This document shows, piece after piece, positions 44,278-54,960 of a DNA stretch of 64,000 nucleotides (position 1 is its first letter; each line of letters opens with the position of its first letter). Both the position numbers and the translations under genes were made by a program. This DNA comes from Hydractinia symbiolongicarpus (taxonomy: Eukaryota > Cnidaria > Hydrozoa > Anthoathecata > Hydractiniidae). The stretch lies in assembly GCF_029227915.1 (NCBI RefSeq), contig NC_079878.1, forward strand, positions 23,461,501-23,525,500. Direction: 5' to 3'. The notes beneath the pieces were generated by a model, which was not told the DNA's origin, did not search any database, and saw only the letters and a list, made by a program, of their open reading frames with translations.

Positions 44278-44422
44278 GTATTTTGAGATTTTAACCCCTA
44301 GATTCGCTAAAAACGCATTCTCTTTACACGTCTCTCCTATATTGGAAAGCGTATTTTGAGATTTTAACCTCTAGATTGGCTAAAAACGCATTCTCTTTAC
44401 ACGTCTCTCCTATATTGCCAAG
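44278..44422. repeat. 73-bp tandem duplication
   Basis: Two near-identical units start at 44278 and 44351, each beginning GTATTTTGAGATTTTAACC and ending with CACGTCTCTCCTATATTG. Confidence 0.85.
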
Positions 44423-45135
44423 CGTATTAGTCTCCTAGTCTGCTAAGACCTTGACAAAAATTTATAACATTGTCTCATTACAAAAAAGGGGTGTGGCCAA
44501 TATTCTCCCTTCCCCTGGTTGCCACGGATCTTTTATTGTATTGTGATCAAATAAAATACAAACTAGCTTTTAGGGTTCTGCCTGGACCATATTATAACTT
44601 GAAAGAAGATTTTTTCGAAAATATGGAACGATATTAATGAATATAAAACTGATGTTAGCTATTTTATCATTTAATCATTTTTGTTTTTTCTATTTTGTCC
44701 GTATTTTACGAGTTGGCTGCTTGTAACAGTTTTAATATCAGCCTATCGTTTCTTAAAATGATGTTTCTTATGAGTAAAAAAATATGTAGCGACACGGAGA
44801 CAGTGAGAGAAAAACAGTAAGATGAAGTTGCGAGGTAATATTTCTTACTTTACTTTCAAATTATATTTCTGAAGCAGTAACTCAAACATTATTTTTTTGT
44901 TGTTGTTGCAGTTCTTTTTGGTAAAAGCTAAACACGCTATTTCTTACAGCTAATAAAAACCTTTTCTTTTTACACCAGACATTTCTGGTCAGTTTTAATT
45001 ACGCGTTAAGTTAACCTTGACTTTTGGTGAGCCAAGCTCAAAACGTACATTTTTTGATTTAAAGCCTCCCGCTGACATATCAAATGAAGAAGAAGAAAAT
45101 TGTATTTAATACAAAAGAAAACGTCAGTATACAAA
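44423..45135. other. Intergenic, no supported gene
   Basis: AT-rich with no open frame of note. Confidence 0.5.
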
Positions 45136-45137
45136 TA

Positions 45138-45780
45138 CAGTTGACTCTCTCTATCTCGAACTCGCAAGGGACCAGAAAATTTGTTCGAGATAGAGAAAGT
45201 TCGAGATAGAGAAAAATTGACAAAAATTGCATTTTTTCGTAAAAAACGTATTTTTAACCTTCAGTGTATCGGGAGTTGATAGAGGTCAATGAGAGATGTT
45301 AAAATGTTAATATTCAATGCACAAGACTTCTTTTAAAATAAATACATAAAATAAATTTACAGCTTCATTTAAAGAAATCGGTTATGTCTTTTTGTTTAAG
45401 TGATGCCACTCTGTCTTCATTATACATTTTTTCGAATTTGGAGAATCAAGAAGGTTTCTGGTTCAAAACACTGTAAACAATGTTTTGTGAGTGACTTTAG
45501 AATTCGAACGTCAAACATTTTCGTTCGAAAATGGAACATTTTAATTCGATTTTTAGTGTAAATAGGTTCTTAAATCCGGAAAAGTTCGAGATAGAGAGAG
45601 AAACAGTCAGACGGGACCAAGATTTTGGTTCGAGATAGAGAGGTATTCGAGATAGAGAGGTTCGAGATAAAGAGAGGAAAATAGCTTAGAGCCTACACAA
45701 ATGTCCAAGGGACCGAGACTTTGGTTCGGGACAGAGAGATGTTCGAGATAGAGGGTAGTCGAGATAGAGAGAGTCAACTG
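45138..45780. mobile_element. MITE of 643 bp, Tc1/mariner pogo-like, TA target duplication
   Basis: Both ends read CAGTTGACTCTCTCTATCTC into the element (24 bp perfect) and are flanked by TA (45136-45137 and 45781-45782). Many internal copies of TTCGAGATAGAGAG lie near the right end and inverted ones near the left. The CAGTTGA start recalls pogo/Tigger termini. No transposase is present. Confidence 0.8.
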
Positions 45781-45889
45781 TATGCAAATATTTATAACAC
45801 CGTGAATACTGTGATAGTATAACTACGTTTGAATAATGTCTGACCCATGAGAAAAAGTTGTTTTTAGCTTTGGAATAACTTAAAGTGTA

Positions 45890-46165
45890 CGCTAAACATA
45901 AATCTGACACGTTAAACGAGAATCCGATACGCTAAACGTGAACCCGATACGCTAAACGTGAATCCGATACGCTAAACGTGAATCCGATACGCTAAACGTG
46001 AACCCGATACGCTAAACGTGAATCCGATACGCTAAACGTTAAACCGATACGTTAAACTTGAATCCGATACGCTAAACGTAAAACCGATACGCTAAACATG
46101 GATCCGATACGCTGAACGTAAATGCGATACGGTGTACGTGAACCCGATATGATAAACGTGGATCT
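45890..46165. repeat. 20-bp minisatellite, about 13 copies
   Basis: The unit CGATACGCTAAACGTGAATC runs head to tail, clean in the middle and decaying at both edges. It has no spacers, so it is not CRISPR-like. Confidence 0.9.
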
Positions 46166-46560
46166 AATGATAACTTACACTACTGTTTAAACTACTAATC
46201 AGTTCAATCTACTTTCTGCTCTCCAAAAAGTTTTCAATTTTAAAAGGTTTAACTCCCTATCTCGTTAAATTTGGACTACAGTTATCGATTTATGAGTCAT
46301 CGAAACAGTTATCATTTCTGTAATAGGATATACTATTTAAAAGATAGGTGGGATTGATTTGAATTTTATATTCACTTTTTTTGGTTTGGTTAGAATGGAC
46401 AGTGGGAGTACATCATGCTTTCTTAATAACCCTGCAAAATTGCAACGTTTTAATCAAGTAAAGATGTTGCATCTAAGTTCGTGCTAGCTTACTATTTAGG
46501 AAGTTTTTGAGTTGTGGAAAAATGTGTGGTCAAATTGCAGTAGGCAAAAGACATTTTAAG
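46166..46560. other. Intergenic, no supported gene
   Basis: No frame, repeat or RNA gene recognised between the minisatellite and the NXPE-like gene. Confidence 0.5.
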
Positions 46561-46565
46561 AAATT

Positions 46566-48039
46566 TTATTTATTACATAATTGATTAAAAATTGTATTTG
46601 TAATCGCGTTTTCAACAACTCCACCAAAATCATTACCTGTTAATTTTTTAGTATAGTGAGTTTGATCATGGGTGGCGGCTATCCTGCCGTCGGATATCTG
46701 AAATGCGTCGACGACAGGAATACCGTGTTCACGCATGATTGCGTCTGTTAGTTTATTAAATTCGTTAACCCTATAGGGTGATGTGTTTTCTCTCCACTCG
46801 ATTACTGATTGGTCAGTCCTCCACGGTAAACTAACCGTGTTCACCCATACAACAGTTTTTCCTGTGTTTTGTAATATCTTTGCTGCTTCTGCATACGCTT
46901 CCACTTTTTGTCGTAAAAAATTGACGTCATTTACTTCCCGTAAAACCCAATGACCAAAATTTAATAAAAATAACTTCCCTTGCATTGCATCGACAGGAAA
47001 TGGGGTTGAAAATTTTGAACGTCGAACTTTCGGGTGAATGTACTTTTCAAGTGGCAATGTTATATTAGGAAAAGTCAAAGGTAGTCGTGTACCACGAGCA
47101 TCAAATATCCATTCTATTCTTGGTACTTTGTTAAAAACCATTTTGATATGCGTCTTGACACAGGCATGGCAACTGCCGTATAATCGCGTGACCCAATGGT
47201 ACGCGCGATAACGCATGTGTGAATCACCAGCGAATACAATGCTGTCCCAACCTTTACGCGCGAAGCATTTTTTAACCTCGTCATTCGTGTATTGGTGATA
47301 CTGACAGACATAAGGCACCCATCTAAACCCGTGAATATGATCAAAGTCAAAGTCAGGCGCCTGCCATGGACCACACCTTTCCAAACCAGGTATAGAACCT
47401 CCGCATTTTAACCATCTTCCACTAACATATCCACTTTGATTTTTAGTACAATATGCAGCTATGTGACGCGGGGATTCGCTCCGTATTAAATTTAAATTAA
47501 ACGGGCTGTTTCGTACTTGTCTAAGTATCGGTTTGACGTGACGTCTGGATTCGAGAGCCAAGCCATTGACGTACGTCAGGATAACCATCACGATGTATTT
47601 TGTGGGAAATGTCAGTAGTAATTCTGCTTCATATGTCTGGTTTCCAATGTAACGCGATGCTGTTGTGACCATTTCATAAACGCTGTAAGCATGAACACGA
47701 AATACAGATCTACCATCTTCATTTAGTCTCGATAATACATCACTTGAACAAGCATTTGTTGGATTAAACGATATGAATATGCGAGATTTCTGCCATACTC
47801 GTACAGATTTTCCTATCTTAATACTGTAAGCACATTCCGCACCTATATAGTCCAGTTCTTTTGATATGGTTGCAATATCCGCATTGTTTTTGTCCGATAT
47901 GTTACTGTTATGCAAAATAATACAAATAATAAAACCAATAAACAACGCATATTGGAACAGCGAGTTTTTCATAACTGTAGTTTTGTTGGTGCTTATTGCG
48001 CCAATGATATCTGTCTCTTTATAATTCTCCATTCTCCAT
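46566..48039 (-). CDS. NXPE/PC-esterase-type type II membrane protein (SGNH-like acyl esterase family)
   Basis: 490 residues from ATG 48039 (MENYKETDIIGAISTNKTTV); nine further codons upstream lack an ATG and are excluded. A signal anchor lies at about 25-41 (SLFQYALFIGFIICIIL), so the enzyme domain should face the Golgi lumen. An Ig-like region is suggested at about 95-170. The C-terminal half has the family motif IVFAGDSHMR (about 270), with the nucleophile-type Ser in Gly-Asp-Ser, and the late Asp-x-x-His motif in DQTHYTKKL (about 458), completing an SGNH-like set. Paired cysteines (YCTKNQ, KCGGSIPGLERCG) fit a lumenal fold. The substrate is unknown; relatives act on acylated glycans. The gene is intronless. 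Confidence 0.8.
46568..46575 (-). terminator. AATAAA overlapping the stop of the NXPE-like gene
   Basis: The last codons and stop read AAT AAA TAA, so a poly(A) signal is embedded in the coding end. Another signal could lie further downstream. Confidence 0.35.
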
Positions 48040-48059
48040 AAAATTGTTAATTTTAACAA

Positions 48060-49160
48060 AATATTACAAAGATGTCATTATGTTATATCCTAAAATGTTT
48101 AGAGGTGATTCAAGACTATATTTTGATATTTCTCTTCTTTGAATAATGCACAAAACTCCCCCGAAGATCATAAAGATGTTTAAAAGATCAACCCAAACTT
48201 AAAGCACTTAATGCTGAAGTAGCTTTCTACATGTCCAAAGTGGGGAACAGTGCTGAAAATGATTTTGCAGCATCAAAGATTGTGAAAAACATGGGTTGTT
48301 TGTTTGTGTGATATTTTCCGAGTATAGATAACGTATTTACTGGAATAAACGCCCTTCCTTGACTATGCGCCTACGTTTGGTGAAAGATAATTAATAAGCG
48401 CCTTCTTCGAGTGAGCGACTAAGCGTAACATAATATTCATTTGTGATCGTGTGATAAAAAAACAATTAATATTCATGCATGGGCTGCTTATTTACTGTCT
48501 TTATTGTCTGTTTTTACAACACGTCTTCTTCTTTATATACACAATGAGGCAAGTGAGGCAAATCTCGCTTCGCCATACAACATAGGAATTACTTAGAAAA
48601 GCTAAAGTAATTCAACTAACTCGGTTTGTTGACTATTACTACGAATAGTAGTGTCTTGGGAGCTGTTTGCTTAAAAAAGTTCTTATTTAGCGGGAAATTG
48701 ATTCGGTATGATTACATTTTCACTTTCTTTTATTATGTCATCGGCGAGAACATATTTCCCCTTGGTAAGAAAATATCATGTGATATGTCTATTGCGGTTA
48801 GAAATATATTGTTTAGTTTTAAAACTGATGCCGAATCGACATCAATTCCTGAAACTTCTTGTTCATGCGCACTTGAGATTTTAGTAGGGGCGTACATACT
48901 TGTTTCTCCTGGTAGGCATCCGCTTCTCCTACATGAACGCAAATACGTTTCAACGTAGTATACTTACAGAGACTTCGGCTTAAAATCATGCTGAAGCATT
49001 TTCTGGTTTCGAGGAATGCAGTGGAAAGCGCCGTAGTCGTTTCTTTAAATGATAGTAGTATGAAGAATATCTCGCAAAAATCTAAACGCAGGAGATAAAG
49101 AATACTACCTCAAACTCGTAAAAAATTTCCCGCGGAACGGAAAGGAACAGAAAAGCTTCT
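48060..49160. other. Intergenic with a fragment of a dispersed repeat
   Basis: GGAATAAACGCCCTTCCTTG ... AATAAGCGCCTTCTTCG (48344-48410) looks like a decayed interspersed repeat. A frame at 48626-48958 opens with TTG, not ATG, and has no recognisable domain. Confidence 0.4.
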
Positions 49161-49346
49161 GAGTATTAGCCAAATTCATACGGCGCGGTCAAGTTCGTCT
49201 GAATTCACTTGTAGGGAAAAAATTCATAATGGCGGCGATTGTTTTGATGTACTTGGCTAGATAAATAATAATAAATCGAAGAAAAACGTTGTATATTGCA
49301 AAAGTATATAGTTTATTTATGATATCGATTATTAAAGTTTATAAAC

Positions 49347-50907
49347 ATGGACAATACAAAGGATGTTAGCAATTATAGCTTTGAGGAATGTTCAGAATGG
49401 CTAAAAAATATAGGTCAGTGTGCCACAGGAAATGTTCAAGAACTGCAGATAAAAATTAGAAAGTTTATGCGATATCCTCGTTTAGTAAAACGTCTAGAAG
49501 ACAAAGCAAATAAAAATTACAAGTTTAGTTGTAGCTTAGATCCCACAAATATTCCTCCAACTACAGCTAAATGGTGTAAAAAGGATGAGGATCTACCACT
49601 TATCAATGAAGATATATTTAAGAATTACTGCAAAATGAAAACATATGGTAGTTTAGGCCAGCAAGAAAAGGCTATTAGAATGTTACAGAGTAGAAAGATA
49701 GTAACTGTTAAAACTTTAGTTGATAATTTGTGTACATATGTAAAAGCAATGTTCAAAAAGTCATATGGTACTGAAGCAAGGCCAGCAGTGCTTGTTTTTG
49801 AAAATGGGTACCCTCAAAAAGCTCATTGCAGTTGTCCAGTTGGTGCAAGTGGCTTATGCTGTCACGTTCTTGCAGTTTTGTTATTTTTAAAACATTTCAA
49901 CGACACTGGCAATCAAATTTTGGAACTGACTGTGACACAACAGTTACAAAAATGGCATCGGCGGTCTAAAAAAGGCTCTATTCCAATGGTTCCATTAAAG
50001 GCTATAAAAGTTAAGTCAGCAAATGTAAAAAAGAAAAATGGAAAAGTTGTTCTTAATGCTGCAGATCCAAGTGAATCTTATTTTAAAAGAGATGTCACTT
50101 CAATTATGAAAACTTTAAAGGAAAAACTCAAAAATGAAAAACCTGTAGAACAGCATGTCTACCAAGTGTTAATGAAAACTGATTTGGGAAAAACTACCTT
50201 ACTTGGCCAACTGAGCTGATCATGACTATTGTGGTGTAGCCTTATACAACGAAAATATTATAAGATATGACATTAACAAAGAGCAAAGAATAGTAGAATA
50301 TGTCCACAAACCAGTTTCTAAAACAAACACTACCAACATAATAAACAAAATAGTTAATCAAAATAAAGTAGCTGTCCAAATTGAAAAATCGTTTACAGTG
50401 TATACTCATAAAACAGATGAAATTAAAAATTTACATGCTGATATCAATAAACAAATGAACCCAAATAATAAGGAAGTAATAATAGACATCAGTTTTTTAG
50501 AAGCTCCAAAGCCATGTGGTACAAATTATTTTAATATTTCTCAGAACACCACTGAGTGGCAATCTGCTAGATATATGAAAATTACTGGTAGTAGACTACC
50601 AGCCCTTCTTGGTATTTATGGGCGAAAAAAGTTTCAAGAAATGTGGGATGTTGTGAAATTGGGTAAACCTGAAAAGGATATATCTTTCATACCAAATATA
50701 GCCCGTGGTCAAAAATTTGAGAATGATGCTATCAAAAATTTTCAGTTAAAGTCAAAAGCAACTGCACAAAAATGTGGATTTTTTACAGATCTAACTGACA
50801 ACCATTATGGCGCAAGCACTGATGCACTTGGCCCTGCAGGAATTTTATTAGAAGTCAAGACAAGAGGACATGGTGCTTTTAGATATGTCCATAAAAAATG
50901 CCATTAA
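49347..50907 (+). pseudogene. SWIM zinc-finger plus YqaJ-type exonuclease gene of the transposon, frameshifted and 3'-truncated
   Basis: ATG 49347 opens a 290-codon frame with a SWIM zinc finger (HCSCPVGASGLCCH, about 49825, pattern C-x-C...C-x-H). The frame stops at 50217-50219, and the same protein goes on one base out of phase (GVALYNENIIRYDINKEQRI), so a single-base insertion near 50217 explains the break. The second part has the YqaJ recombinase/lambda-exonuclease core. TTEWQSARYMKITGSRLPAL comes first, then RGQKFENDAI with its Glu, GASTDAL with its Asp, and LLEVKTR with the Glu-x-Lys. Similarity ends just after LEVKTR (about 50865), where the sequence joins the antisense transposase gene; the C-terminal Gln-rich motif is missing. 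Confidence 0.8.
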
Positions 50908-51774
50908 ACCTTGATGAACACCATGACGGCAAATAGTCAGGACAGCTAGTAATTCTGTTGCTTTATCTAGTGATCTATTTAGTGATGGTGTGTGACAACA
51001 GTCAGGATATGGGATCAGGTGAAAGTAAGGCATAAGACAGTCTAATAGCATGTTAAATTGGGGCAATGTTAAACCACATAAATATTGAAAATTTGACGGA
51101 TTTTTAATGTTAGAAAAAGTAAACTGTTCTGAAGTAATAGACATATTATCAGAACGTATTTTTCTGTTATTATTTACCAATAGCTTGTTTTGAAATTTCA
51201 TAGTTGCAAGTTCCTTATTTAACCTGGCGATTTTTACTTGGGATTCGGTAAGCTCTTTATTTAGTCTTAAAATTTCAGCATTTGCTTTTTCCAATTTTTT
51301 TCTGTATTGTAACTTTGAAGGGTTGCGTTTTTTAGAAGAGATATATGTACTAGACTTTGTTAGGGTTCTTCGTGCTTTTGATGAGCATGGAGTATTTATA
51401 TTTTGGTTCATTATATTTCTGGCAGTTACCAACTTTTGTTTAGCATTTCTTAATCTTTTTTTGTAAAGTTCTGTGGCTGATTTTTTTACCAAGTTATTAG
51501 CATTCTCATATTTCTGTTCAAGCTTTTGGAAATTTCTTTCTGAAACGACAACATCTGGCAAGTCTGTCACTGATAATCTCTTATTGGAGCTCCAGTGTTC
51601 ACAGCAAATATACCCATTTTTCCAGCTAATACCATCTGTTTTTAAAATCTTCCGTTATTGCGATTTTAAAGATTCTAATCTTGGTAAACGATAAAATTTT
51701 AAAGGTTTCCCATCAATACCCAAAGTTGTGTGGTTGTTGAAACACAAGGCTGATGCACAAGACCACTTAACCAT
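50848..51774 (-). pseudogene. THAP-domain transposase, catalytic DDE domain deleted
   Basis: ATG 51774 opens a THAP zinc finger: CASALC, then FYRLPRLESLKSQ, an in-frame TAA (51655-51657) where the conserved THAP Trp is expected, then ICCEHW as the C-x2-H end. Next comes a basic region and a long coiled coil (NAEILRLNKELTESQVKIAR). Then there is the helix-turn-helix block that precedes the DDE_4-type nuclease: FQYLCGLTLPQFNMLLDCLM, TICRHGVHQGLMAFFMDISK, STMSS. The frame runs into antisense YqaJ sequence at about 50865, so the nuclease core is absent. THAP plus coiled coil plus HTH is a known transposase layout. Confidence 0.8.
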
Positions 51775-52039
51775 TGTTTGTTCGTTGTAGTTTTTATCTA
51801 GCTAACGTTTGTAATGACACCTTCCAGTATATTCGGAAAGGTCTTCACCAAGTGTTAAACTATACGATTATGCAGCTAAATGTTTATAATAACGTTATAA
51901 CATAATATAAAGCTGGACGTTTTGTGTTTAACTCCATTTGCTTCACTTTAGAAGCCCAACAAACCCCCCATTATGGATTTTTCTCCCCACAAGCAAAACA
52001 TTAGCGCCCATTCCTCCGGCCTATGAATTTGGCTAATGC

Positions 52040-52560
52040 ATACTTAAAATGCTTACATCACATGGACGGAAAATTTTCTCTTCCGTTCCCTTCCAAACAA
52101 AGTAGAAACCAGTTCAACTTTTTCTTTGCGTTATGTACGGAAACGACAGGTAGAAAATTAGCTAACCAATTATATTATTTTATTTCGTGAGAAATGCGCA
52201 AGTGTGTGTACTTTCTGTATGGAAATATGCACAATGTTATGAAGTGGAATTTACAAGCAAAAAAACTTCCTGTTCTGTCCTGTTTCTATCCGTTCCCTTT
52301 CCATTAAGCGTTGAAAAGAATTAACTCCAGGTTAAGCATCTCCTTAACGTAAACTAGGGCTAGTTGGAAACCAAACTTAGGGGGTATACAGGAACTGAGA
52401 TTATGACAAAATTGCGTTCAAATGAGAAAAATATTATCTCGCACGCCGAAATCTTGGGCGCGCATGATCGACATCTCGCTAATCTAGGAGTTTTTTCCTG
52501 TATGAACAGAAGTTTTCTCGGTAGGCAATAAATATAATGTATATAATTTTTAGAAATAAA
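52040..52560. other. Intergenic
   Basis: Two pyrimidine-rich stretches (CTCTTCCGTTCCCTTCC at 52089; TATCCGTTCCCTTTCCATT at 52286) resemble, in complement, purine-rich DNA just left of the transposon (49133-49155). They may be parts of a flanking repeat. Confidence 0.35.
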
Positions 52561-52564
52561 AACT

Positions 52565-53345
52565 AGATTCTTATCACAATATTATTATTATTTTTATTAT
52601 TTCATTTATTTAAAGTTGGTTTTACATAGTAAATGGTAAATACTAGTTTACACCAACTAAAGTAAAAAAAAAAAATAAAAAAAAAACACAAAGATGTACC
52701 AAACATTAAAAATAAGAGACGAGAATAGCCGACTTATGTAGCCTACATGTGCAGAGATCTGAAAGATTAAGTGAGATAAGTTCCTTTTTAAAACTCTTGA
52801 TGGAGAGAGAACTCTTCACTCTGTCAGGCAAAGAGTTCCATAACAAACAACTTCGAAACAAAAAAGATCTAGTACCAAAGCGTGTTGATGGTAAAAGTAG
52901 ACTATTTTTGCTGCGCAAATTGTAACTGATACGTCTTATAGCGTAAAAAGACTGCATAAATGACGGATTTTCGTCCGTTAATGTTTTATAAATCTCTATG
53001 CAGATTATACGTAAATGCAGTTCGTGAATTTGCACACTGTTACAATTTACCAACAAGTCCTGATAACTGGAATGATAGTCTTTTGTTACAGCTCTCAATG
53101 CACGTTTGTGTGTTGAAATGATTAATTTATACTGCACAGCACTGCAATACATCCATATAATGGGACAATAGGTAAATATTGATAAAATATAAGAATTAAG
53201 CAATAACTTTGATTGTTCAAAACTAATGAATCGTCTTATTCTGTAAAGACATCTGACATTGCTATTTCCTTTTTTACATAGATTAGAGATGTGCTCATTA
53301 AAAGTGAGACATCTATCAATAGTAATGCCTAATAATTTTACAGAT
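52565..53345 (-). mobile_element. 3' end of a non-LTR (CR1/L2-like) retrotransposon
   Basis: The C-terminal part of a reverse transcriptase is read as VKLLGITIDRCLTFNEHISN (about 53345-53285), then ISFEQSKLLLNSYILSIFTY, CPIIWMYCS and KRALRAVTKDYHSSYQDLL, ending at TAA 52706. The last 165 codons are one clean open frame; upstream sequence is broken, typical of 5' truncation. The 3' end is AT-rich with an AAT-type microsatellite tail (about 52575-52610 in complement). Confidence 0.8.
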
Positions 53346-53861
53346 TAAGCAATAGACACTCTCTGGTATTTTCTCCACCCAAGATTGCGTTTCTTATCTA
53401 TGCTACAGAAACAAAAAGTGAACATACTATCATGCTGAAACAATTTCCGCGAATATTCAACATACTAGTGGTTATAACGCGCGAAAAATCCAAGAATTTA
53501 CTACAAAGTGACACCGCAGCCAACTCGTTAAAATTGTACTCCACTACACGTGTTTTTTTTATAAGAACAAAGTTTATAAGAACGGAAGGCTTCAAAACCT
53601 TAAAAATTAACAACATTGAAAGGCTATCCCCGATTTTTGTGTTCTTATAAAAAACAACGTGTAGCCATGGAAACACGTTATACAAGAAACCCTACATGCG
53701 ATGTGGTTGGATAAAACAAGAAACACTATAACAGCTTGGATTTTTCTTGCTCCTTATAGATATAATTTTAATTAGATATACATATATTCTTATAAAAAAT
53801 GATTTTATGGATTTACAATATCTATATTAAAATACAAGTAGTATCGAGACGTACGCAATGC

Positions 53862-53913
53862 GGTATTAAAAGGACGAGTGAACCCGTGTATTTTTCCACG
53901 GGCCACCGACTAG
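53862..53913 (+). repeat. Helitron-like 3' terminus, copy R7
   Basis: CCCGTG (53883-53888) and CACGGG (53897-53902) form a hairpin, followed by CCACCGA and CTAG (53910-53913), then T. This is the cleanest terminus of the family in the window. Confidence 0.65.
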
Positions 53914-54950
53914 TTCTTGTCAAATACTGCATTTGTTAAGAAAGAGAAAAAATTTTGAAATACTCAGAGTGGGGTCATTTTCCAATCTTTTGAAATTATT
54001 TAACCAACGTAGGTTCAAATAGATCCAAGTACATGATTTTTATATAATGGTTGAAAGTAAATTTGTTAGAATTCCACAAATAGGAGTAACTATGTTTGCA
54101 AATTTTCCTAATACGATCACGAGAAAAAAAAAATTCAAACAACGAAATCCCTTTTTTACCTGTTCCGTAGGTTATGTCATATCGTTTTTTAGGTCTAAAA
54201 CAATCAATAAAAACAGTTGAACCATTAAAAAGTATTACAAGAAGTAGATAACTCGTTCTCTATAAACACCTATAAACAAAAAAACAAACAGTGTTTTAAC
54301 TTTTTTTTCATGTTTATTTTTAAACCTAAAGATGAATTCATATCTCCCAAGTACATTGCGAATAAAAAATCATTGTTGGTCAATTAAGTCGACTATAATC
54401 TAAATGCAACAATGTTCTTGGCTTGTCATAACATCTTAGTATCTTTAATTTTAAGGATTTTAAGTACTTCTGACCTGATACTTGTTTTTTAATAAATACG
54501 TTTCTTTCAAATTAAAAAAGTGTGCCTTGCTTTGCTCTCTTATTTGTAGCCTTTGCAGCAAATTATTCGCAATTCACCATTTGGTATAAATTACATATAT
54601 CTACATATATCTACACACATTCGTAAAGACCTGTTTGTCTCCTAAAGCCAACTTAAACAGAAAATAATTGGAGAAATGTTTTAAAAATGCTTTTATAAAA
54701 TTATGTTGCTTGAGCTGGGCTTGACTTGTTAAGTGGCAGGGTATAGAATCGTTAATCTTTAATATTGTTGCTCTTCCAAAGTAGTTCAATTTTTATAGCA
54801 ACTACTCAGTTTTTTAATTCTCTTCCAGGAAAAGAACTTGGAATTGGACATAAATTACACATTTTGACTTATTTTATCTACACTATATACAATGAACTTT
54901 TATTCAAGAGTCGCAATATTACCCATCGATTGCAACTGAATATATTCCAG
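53914..54950. other. Intergenic, no supported gene
   Basis: AT-rich; holds no frame, RNA gene or repeat I can support before the adipolin/erythroferrone-like gene. Confidence 0.5.
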
Positions 54951-54960
54951 TTATATCCAA

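Larger units (their letters stand above)
49165..52037. mobile_element. DNA transposon with YqaJ nuclease and THAP transposase genes, internally deleted
   Basis: Inverted ends contain the identical 16-mer ATTAGCCAAATTCATA at 49165-49180 and 52022-52037 (complement). Similarity continues inward over about 75 bp (CTTGTAGGGAAAAAATTCAT against CTTGTGGGGAGAAAAATCCA, then AATGG). An AT dinucleotide borders both ends. The two genes converge. The gene pairing recalls the ISL2EU/Harbinger-related eukaryotic transposons; this assignment is from memory. Confidence 0.75.

Noticed and set aside
45890-46165. Regular 20-bp repeats as a CRISPR-like array
   Set aside because: The units are contiguous with no spacers, in a eukaryotic genome.
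47114-47374. 86-codon minus frame inside the NXPE-like gene
   Set aside because: Shadow frame of the real gene.
48040-48059. Nine-residue N-terminal extension of the NXPE-like protein
   Set aside because: It begins with TTG; the first ATG is at 48039.
48626-48958. 110-codon plus-strand frame
   Set aside because: Begins with TTG, not ATG; no domain. An exon cannot be excluded.
49100-52340. Outer purine-rich repeats (49133-49155 and complement of 52089-52110) as the true transposon ends
   Set aside because: The similarity is low-complexity and spacing differs; the 16-bp match at 49165/52037 is the better end.
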